Positions 10,301 to 21,005 of a stretch of DNA of 64,000 nt are shown one piece after another; position 1 is the first letter of the stretch, and the number at the start of each line of letters is the position of its first letter. Below the pieces are notes generated by a model. The model did no database searches. It was not told where the DNA came from and was given only the letters and a program-made list of their open reading frames with translations. The translations under genes and the position numbers were made by a program. This stretch comes from Diphasiastrum complanatum (taxonomy: Eukaryota > Streptophyta > Lycopodiopsida > Lycopodiales > Lycopodiaceae): positions 3,256,620 to 3,320,619 of the forward strand of contig CM055097.1 of assembly GCA_029204225.1 (NCBI GenBank). The letters are read 5' to 3'.

Positions 10301-12948
10301 AGGAATAGCGAGGCAAACTAAAATCAGCAGGAGCCACTGTAGAGAAGCAGCAATTGATAACATGATTCTTAATAGCCTTCCAGCAAGTGATATGCACGAT
10401 TCTAAACAACCTTCTAGCAAGTTACAACTAATTGATTATGACACTCGAAGGGTTAGAAGATGCTTTTGTCCTTGTAGCTAGAATTGGTCACATCGGGATT
10501 TTTTAAACCTAGGGATCGTTCCGAGACATACATGGTTCGGTACAGTTTGTTATGATTTTAGATGGTTCAATATGCTCCCCCAATCAGTTGCATGTCTAAT
10601 CAGTGCACATCAGAATAGATATGATTGTATTTGGGAAAAGTAGGCTTACACAGTGCATACAAAATTTTTAAAAAAAAAATACTACCATAAAAACCATCGA
10701 AATCGTGTTTTTTCCCAATGGTATGAAACAATTCAAGTTAGGAGTTTCAAATGCTTGGTTGCTACCACTGTGATCCCTGCAGCATCCAAGTTTCAAGAAA
10801 ATCAACATTTAGCCTCTCTTCATCCTAGCTTCTTATCATGGGAGATTCATTACTGGACAGTACATAGGATAAGCTATGAGATAAAGCTAACTGTAAGAAC
10901 ATTGTAATGCCTTGAACACGTTATAGCTGTTTCTTTCCCCCAAACTGGCTCATTGATAGGAAGCACAAGTGGTACCTATCTGAATTATCTTCAGTTTGGT
11001 GCTTGCTAAGGTAAATCTGAAATCCAAAAATGTATTCAAGAAGACCCCTGCTTCAAATTCAATGGGATGCCCGTGTAGTCATGGTAAGCGAAGGCAAAAA
11101 CTTATCAACAGTCCTTTTTCAAATAGCTCTGTATGTTGTGGAGGTACCTTATGAGTTGCTGTTTATTGGTGCTGCAATATCCAACTCTGTGAATGGTTTC
11201 CCATTATAGAGTCAAAATAGCTGAATTTTAAGCGCATGTTTGGGGATTCTTGCTAAAAGAAAATTTGTTTGGCGGAGAGCTGCAAGGGTGTTAAGAGTCT
11301 AAAATATCTGATGTGAGAACCTCAATAGATGCTTGAAAGAGAAAGTATGCATCAAGAATAGGTATTCTAAAGGGTTTATAAGGGAAGAAATGGTGGAGAA
11401 AGAGCATGGGCGCTAATGCAACTTGCGAGGTTGTTGCAAGGGTTTTGCAGTATTCAAGATCTTAGACTTGGAGATATGCATCAAACAATTTTTAATGGTT
11501 TTTTTTTAAATGAAGTCTTTCACCCATGATTCATCAATCCCGTTTTCAAGTCTCTGTCTTTCTAGAAGCATTCCTTGTTGTGGAACTTATCTAAGAAAGC
11601 TAGAGTTACCGTTACTTCGTTATTGATGTTCTCTCCCAGTTTTACTTTCAATTTGCAGCATGTAGAAAAGATTAAATATCCATTTCCTCTAAAAATGCAT
11701 GTCACCACATGGTGAGGATAATATGGATGAGAGGCTTTGATGGCATTCCAACCTGAACTTCCCTCTTTAAGATGCTAGCCTAAAGAATAGCGAAGAAAGG
11801 GGACCTGATAAAACTAGCGTCTCTTTTTGTCATGGCTGCAGATTGGGAAAGCTTTAGACTTAACAACGAGTGGTGCAACCATCCTTTGTACACTGCTGGT
11901 ACTTCCACCTGGAATCAAATCTAGCTTCAAACATTGCATCTCGTGATCTAATTCATGTATTTTATCAGCAAAATATTCCTTAGATTTTTACTGTACACCT
12001 TTCCTTTACAATGCTGACAACTCTCTACTTCAAATTGCAGGTGCCTGATTTCTTCTGAATTTGTTTCGGAACATGTGCATGGAAATGAAATTCTGCCTAT
12101 AAAATGTCAAACTTAACTGTCATGTGCATTTTGCTTAACATGTTTTAGGTGCCTAGTCTAAAATTGCCTGTTTGAAGGACTTTTGAGCCTTTTCAATTTC
12201 TGAAAAAATTTTGGTTTCATTTTTGTAGTGATTTTTTTTTAGATGGGAAGTCGGATGTCCATGTAGTTTTTTTCCAGGAGTTTGGTCACCTTGACGAACC
12301 CATGCTAAAAGATCATAGTATATATCTTCACTTAAATCTGTAAGAATACCTTTTCTTTTCAGGTCCCAGTGTTTCCCTGCTATTATCACTCTAAATGACC
12401 AAGTTGCCCAAAAGGAATCTCAGGAGCTTGAAAGAGGATCTTGTAGGGGATTTTAGAACTCAAAAAGCTGGGCTGTGAAACAAAATGGGTCATCATTTTT
12501 TACGCCTACCAGACACCAAATAGGAAATTTGTTCCTTCATTCAACTGACTTTGTATGCTTACCTTCCCAACTTGAGATGGTGATGAATAATTACAAGTTT
12601 CTCAACTTAAGTTTTAGGCTTCCAGCAAGTGTTCAAGAGAGGAAATAATAACACAGGTGATCTGATGAGCAAAATTACAGTATCAGGAGAAATTGATAGT
12701 GTTGAGGTCCTGATGCTGTCTTCCTGGAATGTCCTAGCTGTTGGAGATTACCTATCTCATATTTTCGATTTTTACATTTCAGGTGGTTTGAATTGCTGGA
12801 TGGTCCTTCACCAGATGGTATACTAGCCGGACCAAGAGTGGGCATAGATTATGCATCTCCAGAAGTGGTTGCTGCACCATGGAGGTTTGCCATAGCTGGA
12901 AGCCTTTGGGTCAGTGCTCCTCGCAATACTCTACAGCTGTTACAGTGA
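3135..12948 (+). CDS. MAG: DNA-3-methyladenine glycosylase (MPG/AAG family), six exons with single-base indels
   Basis: Base-excision repair enzyme of the nucleus that removes alkylated purines such as 3-methyladenine. Exons: 3135-3416, 3624-3696, 6233-6356, 8537-8607, 11842-11898 and 12783-12948. All five introns (207, 2536, 2180, 3234 and 884 bp) have GT-AG ends, and exon phases match after the indels are allowed for. Joined length is about 256 codons, close to plant family members. Motifs in order: DALDLAPR, the catalytic-Glu segment [77 protein letters not shown]. No in-frame stop arises by substitution, but about six 1-bp indels (three in exon 1, one each in exons 2, 5 and 6) break the frame. 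It is either a young pseudogene or a real gene with sequencing or assembly errors. The start ATG is preferred because the first residues are basic ([10 protein letters not shown]) and the total length fits. Confidence 0.85.
3624..3696 (+). CDS. MAG: Glycosylase exon 2, catalytic glutamate
   Basis: Acceptor gtgcag|GTG and donor ATG|gtatgt. Encodes [16 protein letters not shown] and, after one extra base near 3669-3672, TPRTAAM. The Glu of EAY aligns with the general-base Glu of human AAG (Glu125), and the His of ACH with its conserved histidine. With the extra base removed the exon is exactly 24 codons. Confidence 0.88.
3697..6232 (+). other. MAG: Glycosylase intron 2 (2,536 bp)
   Basis: AT-rich, with no confident gene. 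A short direct duplication (about 45 bp, 70 bp apart, near 4117 and 4187) shares ATCAATCCATGAG and ACACAATGCTTGT. A minus-strand stretch around 5317-5760 reads as fragments separated by stops and may be an old retroelement remnant, but no catalytic motif was seen. Confidence 0.6.
6233..6356 (+). CDS. MAG: Glycosylase exon 3
   Basis: Acceptor ttaccag|TTT and donor GCAG|gttta. Encodes [20 protein letters not shown] through [10 protein letters not shown] with no indel. The YVYLCYG segment carries the tyrosine region that contacts the flipped base in this family. This exon is the strongest single identification of the gene. Confidence 0.93.
7199..7372. repeat. Interrupted (GA)n microsatellite
   Basis: Two main GA blocks (7199-7248 and 7332-7372) with short GA runs between them, inside intron 3 of the glycosylase gene. 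Such tracts are length-variable and GAGA-type repeats can bind plant BBR/BPC factors; no function is shown here. Confidence 0.9.
7644..7658. repeat. (GT)n microsatellite
   Basis: A run of about seven GT dinucleotides directly follows a short GA run, in intron 3 of the glycosylase gene. Confidence 0.85.
8537..8607 (+). CDS. MAG: Glycosylase exon 4
   Basis: Acceptor atgcag|GTATG and donor AAG|gtgcgt. Encodes [19 protein letters not shown] then TGPGK, completing the Gly codon split across the intron. No indel. TDKPVLL-GPGK is a highly conserved family block. Confidence 0.92.
8608..11841 (+). other. MAG: Glycosylase intron 4 (3,234 bp)
   Basis: No gene or element recognised. Contains a run of about ten G near 9010 and an A9 run near 10670. 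Short frames at 9213-9523 and 10226-10481 carry no family motif. Confidence 0.6.
11842..11898 (+). CDS. MAG: Glycosylase exon 5
   Basis: Acceptor ctgcag|ATT and donor GCTG|gtactt. Encodes IGKALDLTT, then, after one missing base near 11867, [10 protein letters not shown]. With that base restored the exon has 19 codons plus one base, in phase with exons 4 and 6. A usual Gly in the LGL motif is Asp here. Confidence 0.88.
11899..12782 (+). other. MAG: Glycosylase intron 5 (884 bp)
   Basis: AT-rich with a pyrimidine-rich 3' end (TTTTTACATTTCAG) at the acceptor. No other feature seen. Confidence 0.65.
12783..12948 (+). CDS. MAG: Glycosylase exon 6 and stop
   Basis: Acceptor atttcag|GTGG. One base is missing near 12788 (GGTTTGAATTG where GGTTTGGAATTG is expected), after which [18 protein letters not shown] and [10 protein letters not shown] read cleanly to TGA at 12946-12948. 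GPRVGIDYA and the C-terminal SAPRNTL are family signatures. Confidence 0.9.
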
Positions 12949-13169
12949 CTTTTTTATTGTGAAATTTGCATATCTTCAGTGTGGATGGGTAGGTTCATGA
13001 AGTTTTGCTTTGCGCTCTTATTGAAGAAACATTGTAACTTAGCTAAGCGTGGGGAGAAGCCTTAGTGCTTCTGTCCCACTTGGTGCATAAAATGTCAGCA
13101 TTTTTTGACAAATAAATTTGCTGCACAGTGCAAGCATTTTGCTGTAGACTGGCAAAGAGTTTGACTGTG

Positions 13170-14885
13170 ACTCCTTCATTGGGGGATTGAAGATGAATGG
13201 GCAGTATTCAGCCTACCATCCACAATTTCCTTTTTATTGTGAATATTCGTGCTTCCCAAATGTCGGAAGTTCATTGCTCAATGGTTTTGTATAGTCCATG
13301 AATTCATGATGGATTTGACCAATTTAGGAGTTTGGGTGTGCGGCTCAGAATGTGGAAGGTTGCATAATTTTTTTGTTCCATTTAATACTGAAGTGGGTTT
13401 TGTTGGCAGAAACTTAAACTACAAACTTCAAAGATATGACTTGCAAATCATTTCTAGGGCAGCCTCATCAAGCATGCTTGATCTACTAATACATAATTTG
13501 TCTCCTTGTATGTCACTCTTCTTGAAACAATTCTCATGAAATTTGAAGTACCCTTAAGCCCTAAGGCTGGACTCTGAAGGATATTCTAGAGAAAACTAGG
13601 AAAAATTCATCTCCTTATTCCAATGCAAGAGATGATGGGGCTCCTGGATTGGGGATCAGGTGATGACTACAAATCACTCTAAGTAGAAGATTCCTTGAGA
13701 ACCTAAACTTCAAAGTTATTTTTTAGAACCACAATTTGCACGATATGCTTATTACAATAACACAACATCTTCAGTTTTATCAAAGGAAATTTGAAATATT
13801 TTTATGAATTCCTTCAGTTGGATTCTCTAAGGATACATCAAAGAACGTATTATAGAAAACTAGGAAAACTCAACTCCTTATTTTGGTGTAAGGCCCACTG
13901 ACACCCTACTAGTACATTTATGTCTTAACCCTCTTTAGCACACCTAGTCAAACGTAAGGGTCTATCTTTGATCAGAGTGAAAGAAACGATAACATGCAAT
14001 GCTTAAACCTCTAAAATTTATAACCTGTGGACACCAATAGTTGGGCCAAGATGCATTGTTACTCTTGGATTGTGGGGGTTGCTGATGAATTTGTATTCGG
14101 GCCTACCTTCCATAATTTTATTGTCAAGTTTCCACGATTTCAAATGTGTCGAAGTGTCATTGCTCAATAATCTTGTGTAGGTCAACGAATGCATGACCGA
14201 TTTGACAATCTAAGACTAATCTATGTGGAGGCTAGAATGTGGAAGGTTTACGTAATTTTCTAGTTTTATTTGGTACTCAAGTAGGTTTCTTCACATAAGT
14301 TGACCTAAAAAAATGTAACTTGCCATTAATCTCTAGGACTAGACTCATAACTGTATGCTCAAATCCAGCAATACAGAATTTGTTTAAGTATATCACTAGT
14401 CAAGAGTAATCTCATGAAATTTGAAGCACCCTATGAAGCCCCAAGCTGGAGGATATTCTAAAGAGAACTTTGAAAGACTTGTTGGGGTCTTGAATTAAGA
14501 ATGAGATGCTAACTACTTAGCTGCTCGAGTCACTTAACTAAATGACTAGATGAATCCTCGAGCTTATTTAACCTGCGAATTATCTCCAAAAACTACACGC
14601 ATCATGATATATTTAATCTAGCAACGTAATGTATGTTTCTCTTGTAAGACTATTGTCATGAAATATGAAATACCTTTCTTATGAAGTTCGAAAAATTGGA
14701 TTTTGTAAAGGATATATGAAAGAAAGATCCATAGGAAACCTAGGAAAATTTATTTCCTTAATTATAGTGCAAAGTCCACTAGCACCTAGTAGGGTTATAT
14801 CTTAGCCCCAGTCACCACACCCAGTCAAACCTAAGGATCATCTTTGATCACAATGAAATAAAGAATAGCATGCAAATGGAAATTC
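13170..14885 (+). repeat. Diverged direct tandem duplication, unit about 0.87 kb
   Basis: Sequence near 13205-14000 recurs near 14100-14880 at an offset of about 870-895 bp. Matching landmarks: GCCTACCWTCCA..TTTATTGT (13213/14103), GAATGTGGAAGGTT (13347/14235), AAACTAGGAAAA (13855) with AAACCTAGGAAAA (14738), and CTAGTCAAACGTAAGG (13945) with CCAGTCAAACCTAAGG (14820). Divergence is high, so the duplication is old. Smaller sub-repeats around CTCATGAAATTTGAAG occur within each unit. No protein is encoded. Confidence 0.65.
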
Positions 14886-17800
14886 ATTGAGATACAATGT
14901 TGCGAGAATTGCAAGCTTTGAAATGTGAGCATCGAAAGTGAGTGCAATGTGGCCAACACAAAAAGATGAAGTAATCCATCGTAATGGACTTGTACAGTTG
15001 TAATTCGATTCGTAGTAATATGATTTAAGCCTGCACACTCAATGGAGAATGAAAAATAAAGAAGCATGGTGATCAAGATGGAGAGATGGAAGTGCTAGCC
15101 GTAATGGCACTTGACAATGGTATGTGAAACAAATTTGCACAATTATAGTTAGCACACACCTGAGAATAATAAACAAATCTCAATAAGCACATGGACGATT
15201 AAAGTGATGTGTGTAATTGACTATAACTCCTTACAAAGTTCAGCCAATTATGCAAAATATATTCGATGGACACCAAAAAATAGTGATAGGTGGTATGTAT
15301 TAATATTGCACTTTTTTTAAACAAGATTCAATAATGAGAATTTCCATGTACTTCTCTTTTGTTGCACGATTTTTGCCAGTGCCCTCAGTTCGGCTTCCTC
15401 TACTAGAAATTTTCTCTTGGAAAATCAAGCCATCAAGGTCAATTTGTTCTCCTATGTAGAGAAGTTCAACAAAGTTTATAATCATAAAATATGCTTTTGG
15501 CATGACTCTTAAAATACAAATAAAAAAAGCAATTAAATAGGAATGCAAATCTCATATTTATGATAATTGCAAGAATCATAGTCATGGACTATGTGAATAT
15601 ATGCAAGTACCAACTTCAACTTGTTCTAAGTCATCATCAAATAGTCATTCCAAGGGCCAAGGATATCTCTCTAAGAGTCACTCATTGGTTGCCATGTGTT
15701 CAATCATGAAGTTTGCATTGAATCTAAGGCCAAAACTTTAGAAAATCAAGGAGTTGATTATGGAGAGGTAATGGCTTGAGGTAGAGCTGCTACACTCTCT
15801 TATCTGTTTAAGAAAGGCATCCCGACGAGCCCCAAAGAGCATTGAAAGAGTAGAAGATTAAGCTATTGAAGCTTTGTCAATAGTACCTAGCTTTATTTAT
15901 AGTTATGCTTTATATTGAATCATAGATCCATTTTTCATGTACTTACCCTTCTTTAATCATCAATGCAAGTCATAGATTATTGTTCTCAATCAGACTTGAT
16001 TCTCATTCACTCATATTGAATTTCATATTGCGTATTGGATTTTAAGAATATCTCCTTTTTGTTCATTACATCTAAAGTTTTGTATTGCTTTATGTGTAGC
16101 TTTGTTGTCTCCCAAGAATTTTCATCATTGGACTCACCACTTGCCAATAAAGACTCACATACTATACTTGCATGAAACTTGTGTTTTTGATCAATTAGCC
16201 ATTCCTATTGGACATGTCACCAACTCTAGAAAGTTACAATTATCAGAAATATCATGGTACAATCGGCTGATTCACTCTTCTGTTTATACAATGTTGTGAA
16301 GTCTCTAGCACACCTCTAAAAGTGGAGGTATCCATAAAAGCAAAGCATCTTGTTGCGAGACTTGCCTCTAAAGCCCATCTTGAGGATTGATAATGATTAG
16401 CATGTATGGTTGGTATGGCATTTGATCATTTGCTCTTAGAACATGCATTTTGTTAATGAAACAATGTGTGTGTCGTTCGAAGGTGCATTGAGTTCATCAA
16501 GAGTTTTTGAACATGTAAAAGATGATCATAACGATGTTTTAGTTTCTAGAATATTTATGGATGGAATCTGCACTCCTAAATCAAGAGTGAGACATTATTA
16601 CTTATTGCATCATTCAGAACTTGTCATACATCAAATTCTTCATGAAACATAATTTTATTGGTAGTAATGTTTGCTAGTTGATTAAAAACTTTAACAATAG
16701 CCACTCCTTTTTAACAATGTAACAAACCATTCTTGAGCATATTTATCAAAGTAAAAATGTTAAGATTAGATATTGTCCAAAAGAGAGCACTATTTAAGGC
16801 TAGTTCAATTTGGCTATTATATGCTTGAACCTCACTATTAAGCATAAAATAGTCTCAATGATGTCTTTGGGAAAAGTAACATGTCTTCAACACAATATTG
16901 GTATCCCAACTCATCTCCGTAAATATTGGGCAAGTAGGCCACATTTTTCAAGTATATGCTTTATGTAATATTACAAGTAAAAGCAATGACCAGTAGGAGT
17001 GTGTTGGTATGTGGATGTGAAAATAATACAAGCTTTATATAGAAGCCTAATTCATATCATTGAGTCATTGATTAACGAACACCCACAAGAATGGGTTCCT
17101 ACCAAATAAATGTTATGTTGGCTTTAAGTTATATTGGCTCATGTGGCTTTGTGGCATATGACAAATGCAAAAATTCTCAAATGCAAATTTTGACACTCAT
17201 AAAGATTACATCATCCCTTTGGATTTTACCTAACTTAAATCATATAGATATGGTATTGTGAATAGTTGGAATTCAATAATTGAAATCAATCATAAGAGCA
17301 TCATTTCCATCTTTATCAAAAGCTATTATTGCAACTTGATTATGTCTAGAAATTTCACCTAGAAGTTGCTAAAAAATCACCACCACTTATAGGCTCATTA
17401 TAGACTTCTTATAATATCATTTGAATGTCTAATGTATTCATGCCCTTGAGGACTTTCCATCTATTGTGTTCATATGGACCCCAATCATTAGAGGACAAGA
17501 ATTAGTAGTAGGTACCAAGGAGTTGGTTGCTAGTTCCCCTTTGTGGTTTAACTTCAAATGCTAAAAATATGCTCTAATTTATTTGAAAAAAAGAGAGGCA
17601 ACAACTAGGGTTCTCAAAGAGGATATGTCTTCTCTTGGAATAGTTGATGTCCAAAAGCGTAGCTCAAGCACATAGTAAAAGCATGCTAGCTTAGGGCTAG
17701 GTCTTTCCTCAAGTGGAACCAATAATAGAATGATTTTGCAAGAAAGTGGGATCTCATTTGATCAATGGTTTTTTCTCTATATGTTGGGTGCTCACCACAA

Positions 17801-18960
17801 GATGCTCTTGGAAGAACACATATGTGCACAACATATAAGAATCATTGGAAGTTAAAGTCATTGTGTTTAAGTTTTATTTTGGTACAATAAAACATAAATA
17901 GACAAATTTATAGTTTTACACTATAAGCCAATCAGTTATATGTTGGTTCTTTGCCATATTGTGGCCACTTACAAGCATGAAAATATATTCTTACATGCAT
18001 CGACCAATAAATAGATATTTTTTTACTACATCTAATTCTCAACTCAAAAGATTGAAATGTCCCAAAAAGACATCTCAACTTTGCATCTGAATATTTTCTT
18101 GTGTTGGCATAAGAAACTCTTTGTATTCCAAATCACTTAATATGAATTAAGACATTAAAGAACAATCACAATAGTTAACCAAGCCTAATGACTTGTGCAC
18201 AATTCATATAATAACACCAAAAAATTTCTAGAAGGCAAATGGTGGAGACACCTAATTTTTTTATCCTTTAAAAAAAATTGAAATTGGTTATTTCGGTCCT
18301 TTAGTTGTAGTTTCAACCTTGGGAAATTTCAACTCTTGCAGATGTATTTTCGATCCATCCTGTAGAGTGTCATTTTCCATGAGTAGGTATGCAGACCTGC
18401 AAAAACAAGTTTGGATATTTTTTGAATCCTCACATGGAGTGAGATACCCAACATGTGCAAATGCTCAGACCGGTATTATTGTAACTATGATACGATTTCA
18501 TTAGTTGGAAACAAAGGCTCTCAAGGACCGCCTATTATAATTGATGATTCTATAAAGTAGTATATAAGCCTTGTGGAGAGATTTTAAATGATCCTAATTC
18601 AGTTCAAATGTGACATTGAGTTGCTCGTTGAATTTATCTTTCTTTTGTATCTCAATAACTTTTTAAACATATGATACGGGTTCAAGGTTTAGCTTTTCCA
18701 TAGTTTGATTTGAGTTTCCTTTTAAGATTGGTATGGTGAATGAAGTCTCTTTTCCAAGGGCCTTTCCCCCATGATGCCACCTATACAGTATGTAACACCT
18801 TTTCCTGTTCACCTTTTTCATATATCGAAGTGAACGACCTAGAGGCATCATGGAGTCTTGTGAACACTCAAAGGATCAGAAGTAGCCTTAGTGACCTTGT
18901 ACATATACGCTGAACGGAAGGGTGCAAAAGACACAAACAAAAATTCATAAATGAAGAAAA
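14886..18960. other. Intergenic, no gene recognised
   Basis: About 4 kb of AT-rich sequence. A short plus-strand segment near 15556 (YDNCKNHSHGLCEY) loosely resembles a decayed CCHC knuckle, and the minus strand at 16740-17850 keeps several longish frames interrupted by stops. Both may be ancient retroelement debris, but no catalytic motif supports naming them. Confidence 0.45.
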
Positions 18961-18987
18961 ATCGGAAAAAAAAATTATTGTTGTGAT

Positions 18988-19596
18988 ATGGAACTCACCC
19001 AGGAACTTGGGACATATACATTGAAGGTAGACGGAGCCTGTAGACATTCGAATAGAGAAGGCGCCATAGGAGCAGTATTGCAGAATTCCAACGGGACTGA
19101 ACTAGCCAGTATAGGAGTCCTATTAGGAAAAGGATTCACGAACAACGCTGCTGAATACAAAGCCCTTCTAATTGGTCTACAAATGACCATGAGGGTTGCA
19201 CGCACTATAGGCAACCTTCGAATTATGGGAGGTTCACGACTCCTAATCTGAGGTATGACTGGCGTATACCAACTCAAAAGTAGGACCTTACAGGCCTATG
19301 CAATTGCCATCAACAAATACACTAGAGAGATTTTCCACGTCGAATGGATGCATATTCCACGAGCACAGAACCAACGTGCTGATAGTCTAGCTGCGATAGC
19401 CTACGACCATGATCATTACTGGCAATGTGAGCCAGGTAGGGTAGTCATTTCGCCCATAACCATTGCTACGGAGCTATGGGCAATCCCGAAAGCCCAGACA
19501 TGGTATGGAGTTTCGATGGATCAGAAGTCGGATAAACTGGGTAGGTCTAGAGAATCCCCAACTCCTAGCCCAATTACATCAGCTAATGAGCCATGA
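18988..19596 (+). pseudogene. RNase H-type domain (RVT_3-like) of a gypsy-type element, decayed
   Basis: Reads YTLKVDGACRHSNREGAIG, then FTNNAAEYKALLIGL, then, across an in-frame TGA at 19249-19251, GMTGVYQLKS and HIPRAQNQRADSLAAIA. This is the layout of the additional RNase H domain found in Tat-like gypsy elements and in plant RNase H-like proteins: first Asp in VDGA, Glu in AAEY, last Asp in RADSLA. The third acidic position, normally in GDS, is Gly (MGGSRL), so the domain would be inactive even without the stop. No integrase follows; the frame ends at 19596 and gives way to non-coding sequence. It is a fragment, not a host gene. Confidence 0.75.
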
Positions 19597-19838
19597 ACTA
19601 TCTAGAACTTGTTTTAGGTCACACCATAGTAGCATAACCCATGGGTTAATGCACACGGCCTAAGTACATAGTAAAACCCCTACCCTAGCATGAACCTGAC
19701 AGATACACACGAAAGGGGAGAGGGGTGTACAGTTTAAAAAAAAATTATACAATCAACAAATTGTATATTCATGTATATAAATGCTAAAACACAGGTTATG
19801 GAATTCACTACTGAAAAGAGTATGGAAGACCCACAGAG
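19597..19838 (+). other. Non-coding stretch with a polypurine-tract-like motif
   Basis: Contains GAAAGGGGAGAGGGG (19711-19725) immediately followed by TGTACAG, which looks like a polypurine tract plus an LTR start. No LTR end or second copy is visible, so the LTR is not called. An A9 run follows at 19735-19743. Confidence 0.35.
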
Positions 19839-20329
19839 CAGTAATCAGCCCGACAACGCCATAGAAAACTGATGAGGTTCATACTAAAGGAAGAACAGAG
19901 GACCGACATAGAGATCCAACGTCTAAAAGAAGAATTGAAAAAACAAAAGAACCTATGAATCAGAGCCACTAACGAGCTGGTTAGCGCCAATAAGGAGTGA
20001 GATACCTGGAAGCAGAAGTACAATGACCTCAAGGAGGCTAGTGAAAGAAGACAGATAAGCCATAGGGAGGGGTATAAAGGGCAAGAAAAGATCCTAGCCA
20101 ACACCAAGGTGGAACTAGCTGCAACCGAAACTACCGTAGCTAGACAGTTACATGAATACTAGAGAAACGAAACAACAAGAGGACCAATCAGGCCTCAGAG
20201 TTCCTGCAACTCTTTACCCACTTACCCTGTGCACCACAAAGAAATATTGTCAGATAGTCTATTCTACAAAAACTTCGATGCTTACAATTTATATCTACCG
20301 CCCATGGAGTTTCCTCTAGATCTCTAGGT
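19838..20329 (+). pseudogene. Stop-riddled coiled-coil reading frame of retroelement origin
   Basis: One frame reads as a highly charged helix with heptad character (ILKEEQRTDIEIQRLKEELK, WKQKYNDLKEASERRQI, ILANTKVELAATE), broken by TGA (twice) and TAG (twice), then passes into FYKNFDAYNLYLPPMEFPLDL. The base sequence is otherwise codon-like, and the stops look like CAG, CGA or TGG decay. It resembles the coiled-coil tail of the extra frame in gypsy copy B in type, though I see no direct identity. The inverted-repeat arm begins inside this frame, at about 20258. Function unknown. Confidence 0.5.
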
Positions 20330-20835
20330 TTTTGAGCTACGACCATCCACAAGTTCAGCCCTCAGATTCACATGGCCACTCATCCCAGGTAGTTTTGAAG
20401 ACTACAAAGATTCCTACGAGAGCTTATGTAGGTTCTCAGTTGTTGCCGCACACCAAAAAGATGATATCATTAGATTGGCCGGCCACTATGCCTACTGCCT
20501 ACAGAATTGGTTACTACAACCTTGGGCAAGGCTTTTTGACCAGGGAAAGGCCTTAGGCCCTCGAGCCTTTCCTTGCATATTATGCAAGTGCCAAAAAAAA
20601 TTTGTGACTTTTTCAACTAAAGGATTTGATGAGGATTTCTAGGATAAGCCATTTAATTTTGTTTCTTGGAAAATAAAAGACCCTTTTCTAGGAGAAATAA
20701 AATCTTACATAATAGGAAATGTTAAGAAGCTAGTAATTAGGACCCTAAATGGATCTACAAATCAATCTGTTACAAAACAACATTCAAATATTGATCTAGA
20801 TTGGCGATTTCGATCTAATCAAGCAAGAACAAACG
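20330..20835 (+). other. Sequence shared by both arms, possible retroelement coding remnant
   Basis: Matches 59,400-59,893 in inverted orientation. Two plus-strand frames stay open for about 75-100 codons in both arms (one begins SYDHPQVQPS, the other FELRPSTSSALRFTWPL), so at least one was probably coding in the parent element. Neither has a motif I can assign. Confidence 0.4.
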
Positions 20836-21005
20836 GTCAAATTTGGAACGTGGAGAACGTTGGACAACAAGTTGACTTCACCTTTTTAAAATTCGATTCT
20901 AATTGCTCCTTCACCTTGAATCGAATGTGATGAGTTGTCTCCAAGTTGCACAACTCGAGAATGGGTGAAAGATTTATAATCTTTGAACCAATCTTGATGG
21001 TGAGT
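20836..21005 (-). pseudogene. Older copia protease remnant, downstream part (left arm)
   Basis: On the minus strand reads HHQDWFKDYKSFTHSRVVQL, then SIQGEG and NVLHVPNLT, the C-terminal half of the protease interrupted at 21005/26898. It joins the part at 26898-27252 exactly at the 5-bp target, as shown by the uninterrupted right-arm copy at 59181-59385. Confidence 0.85.
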
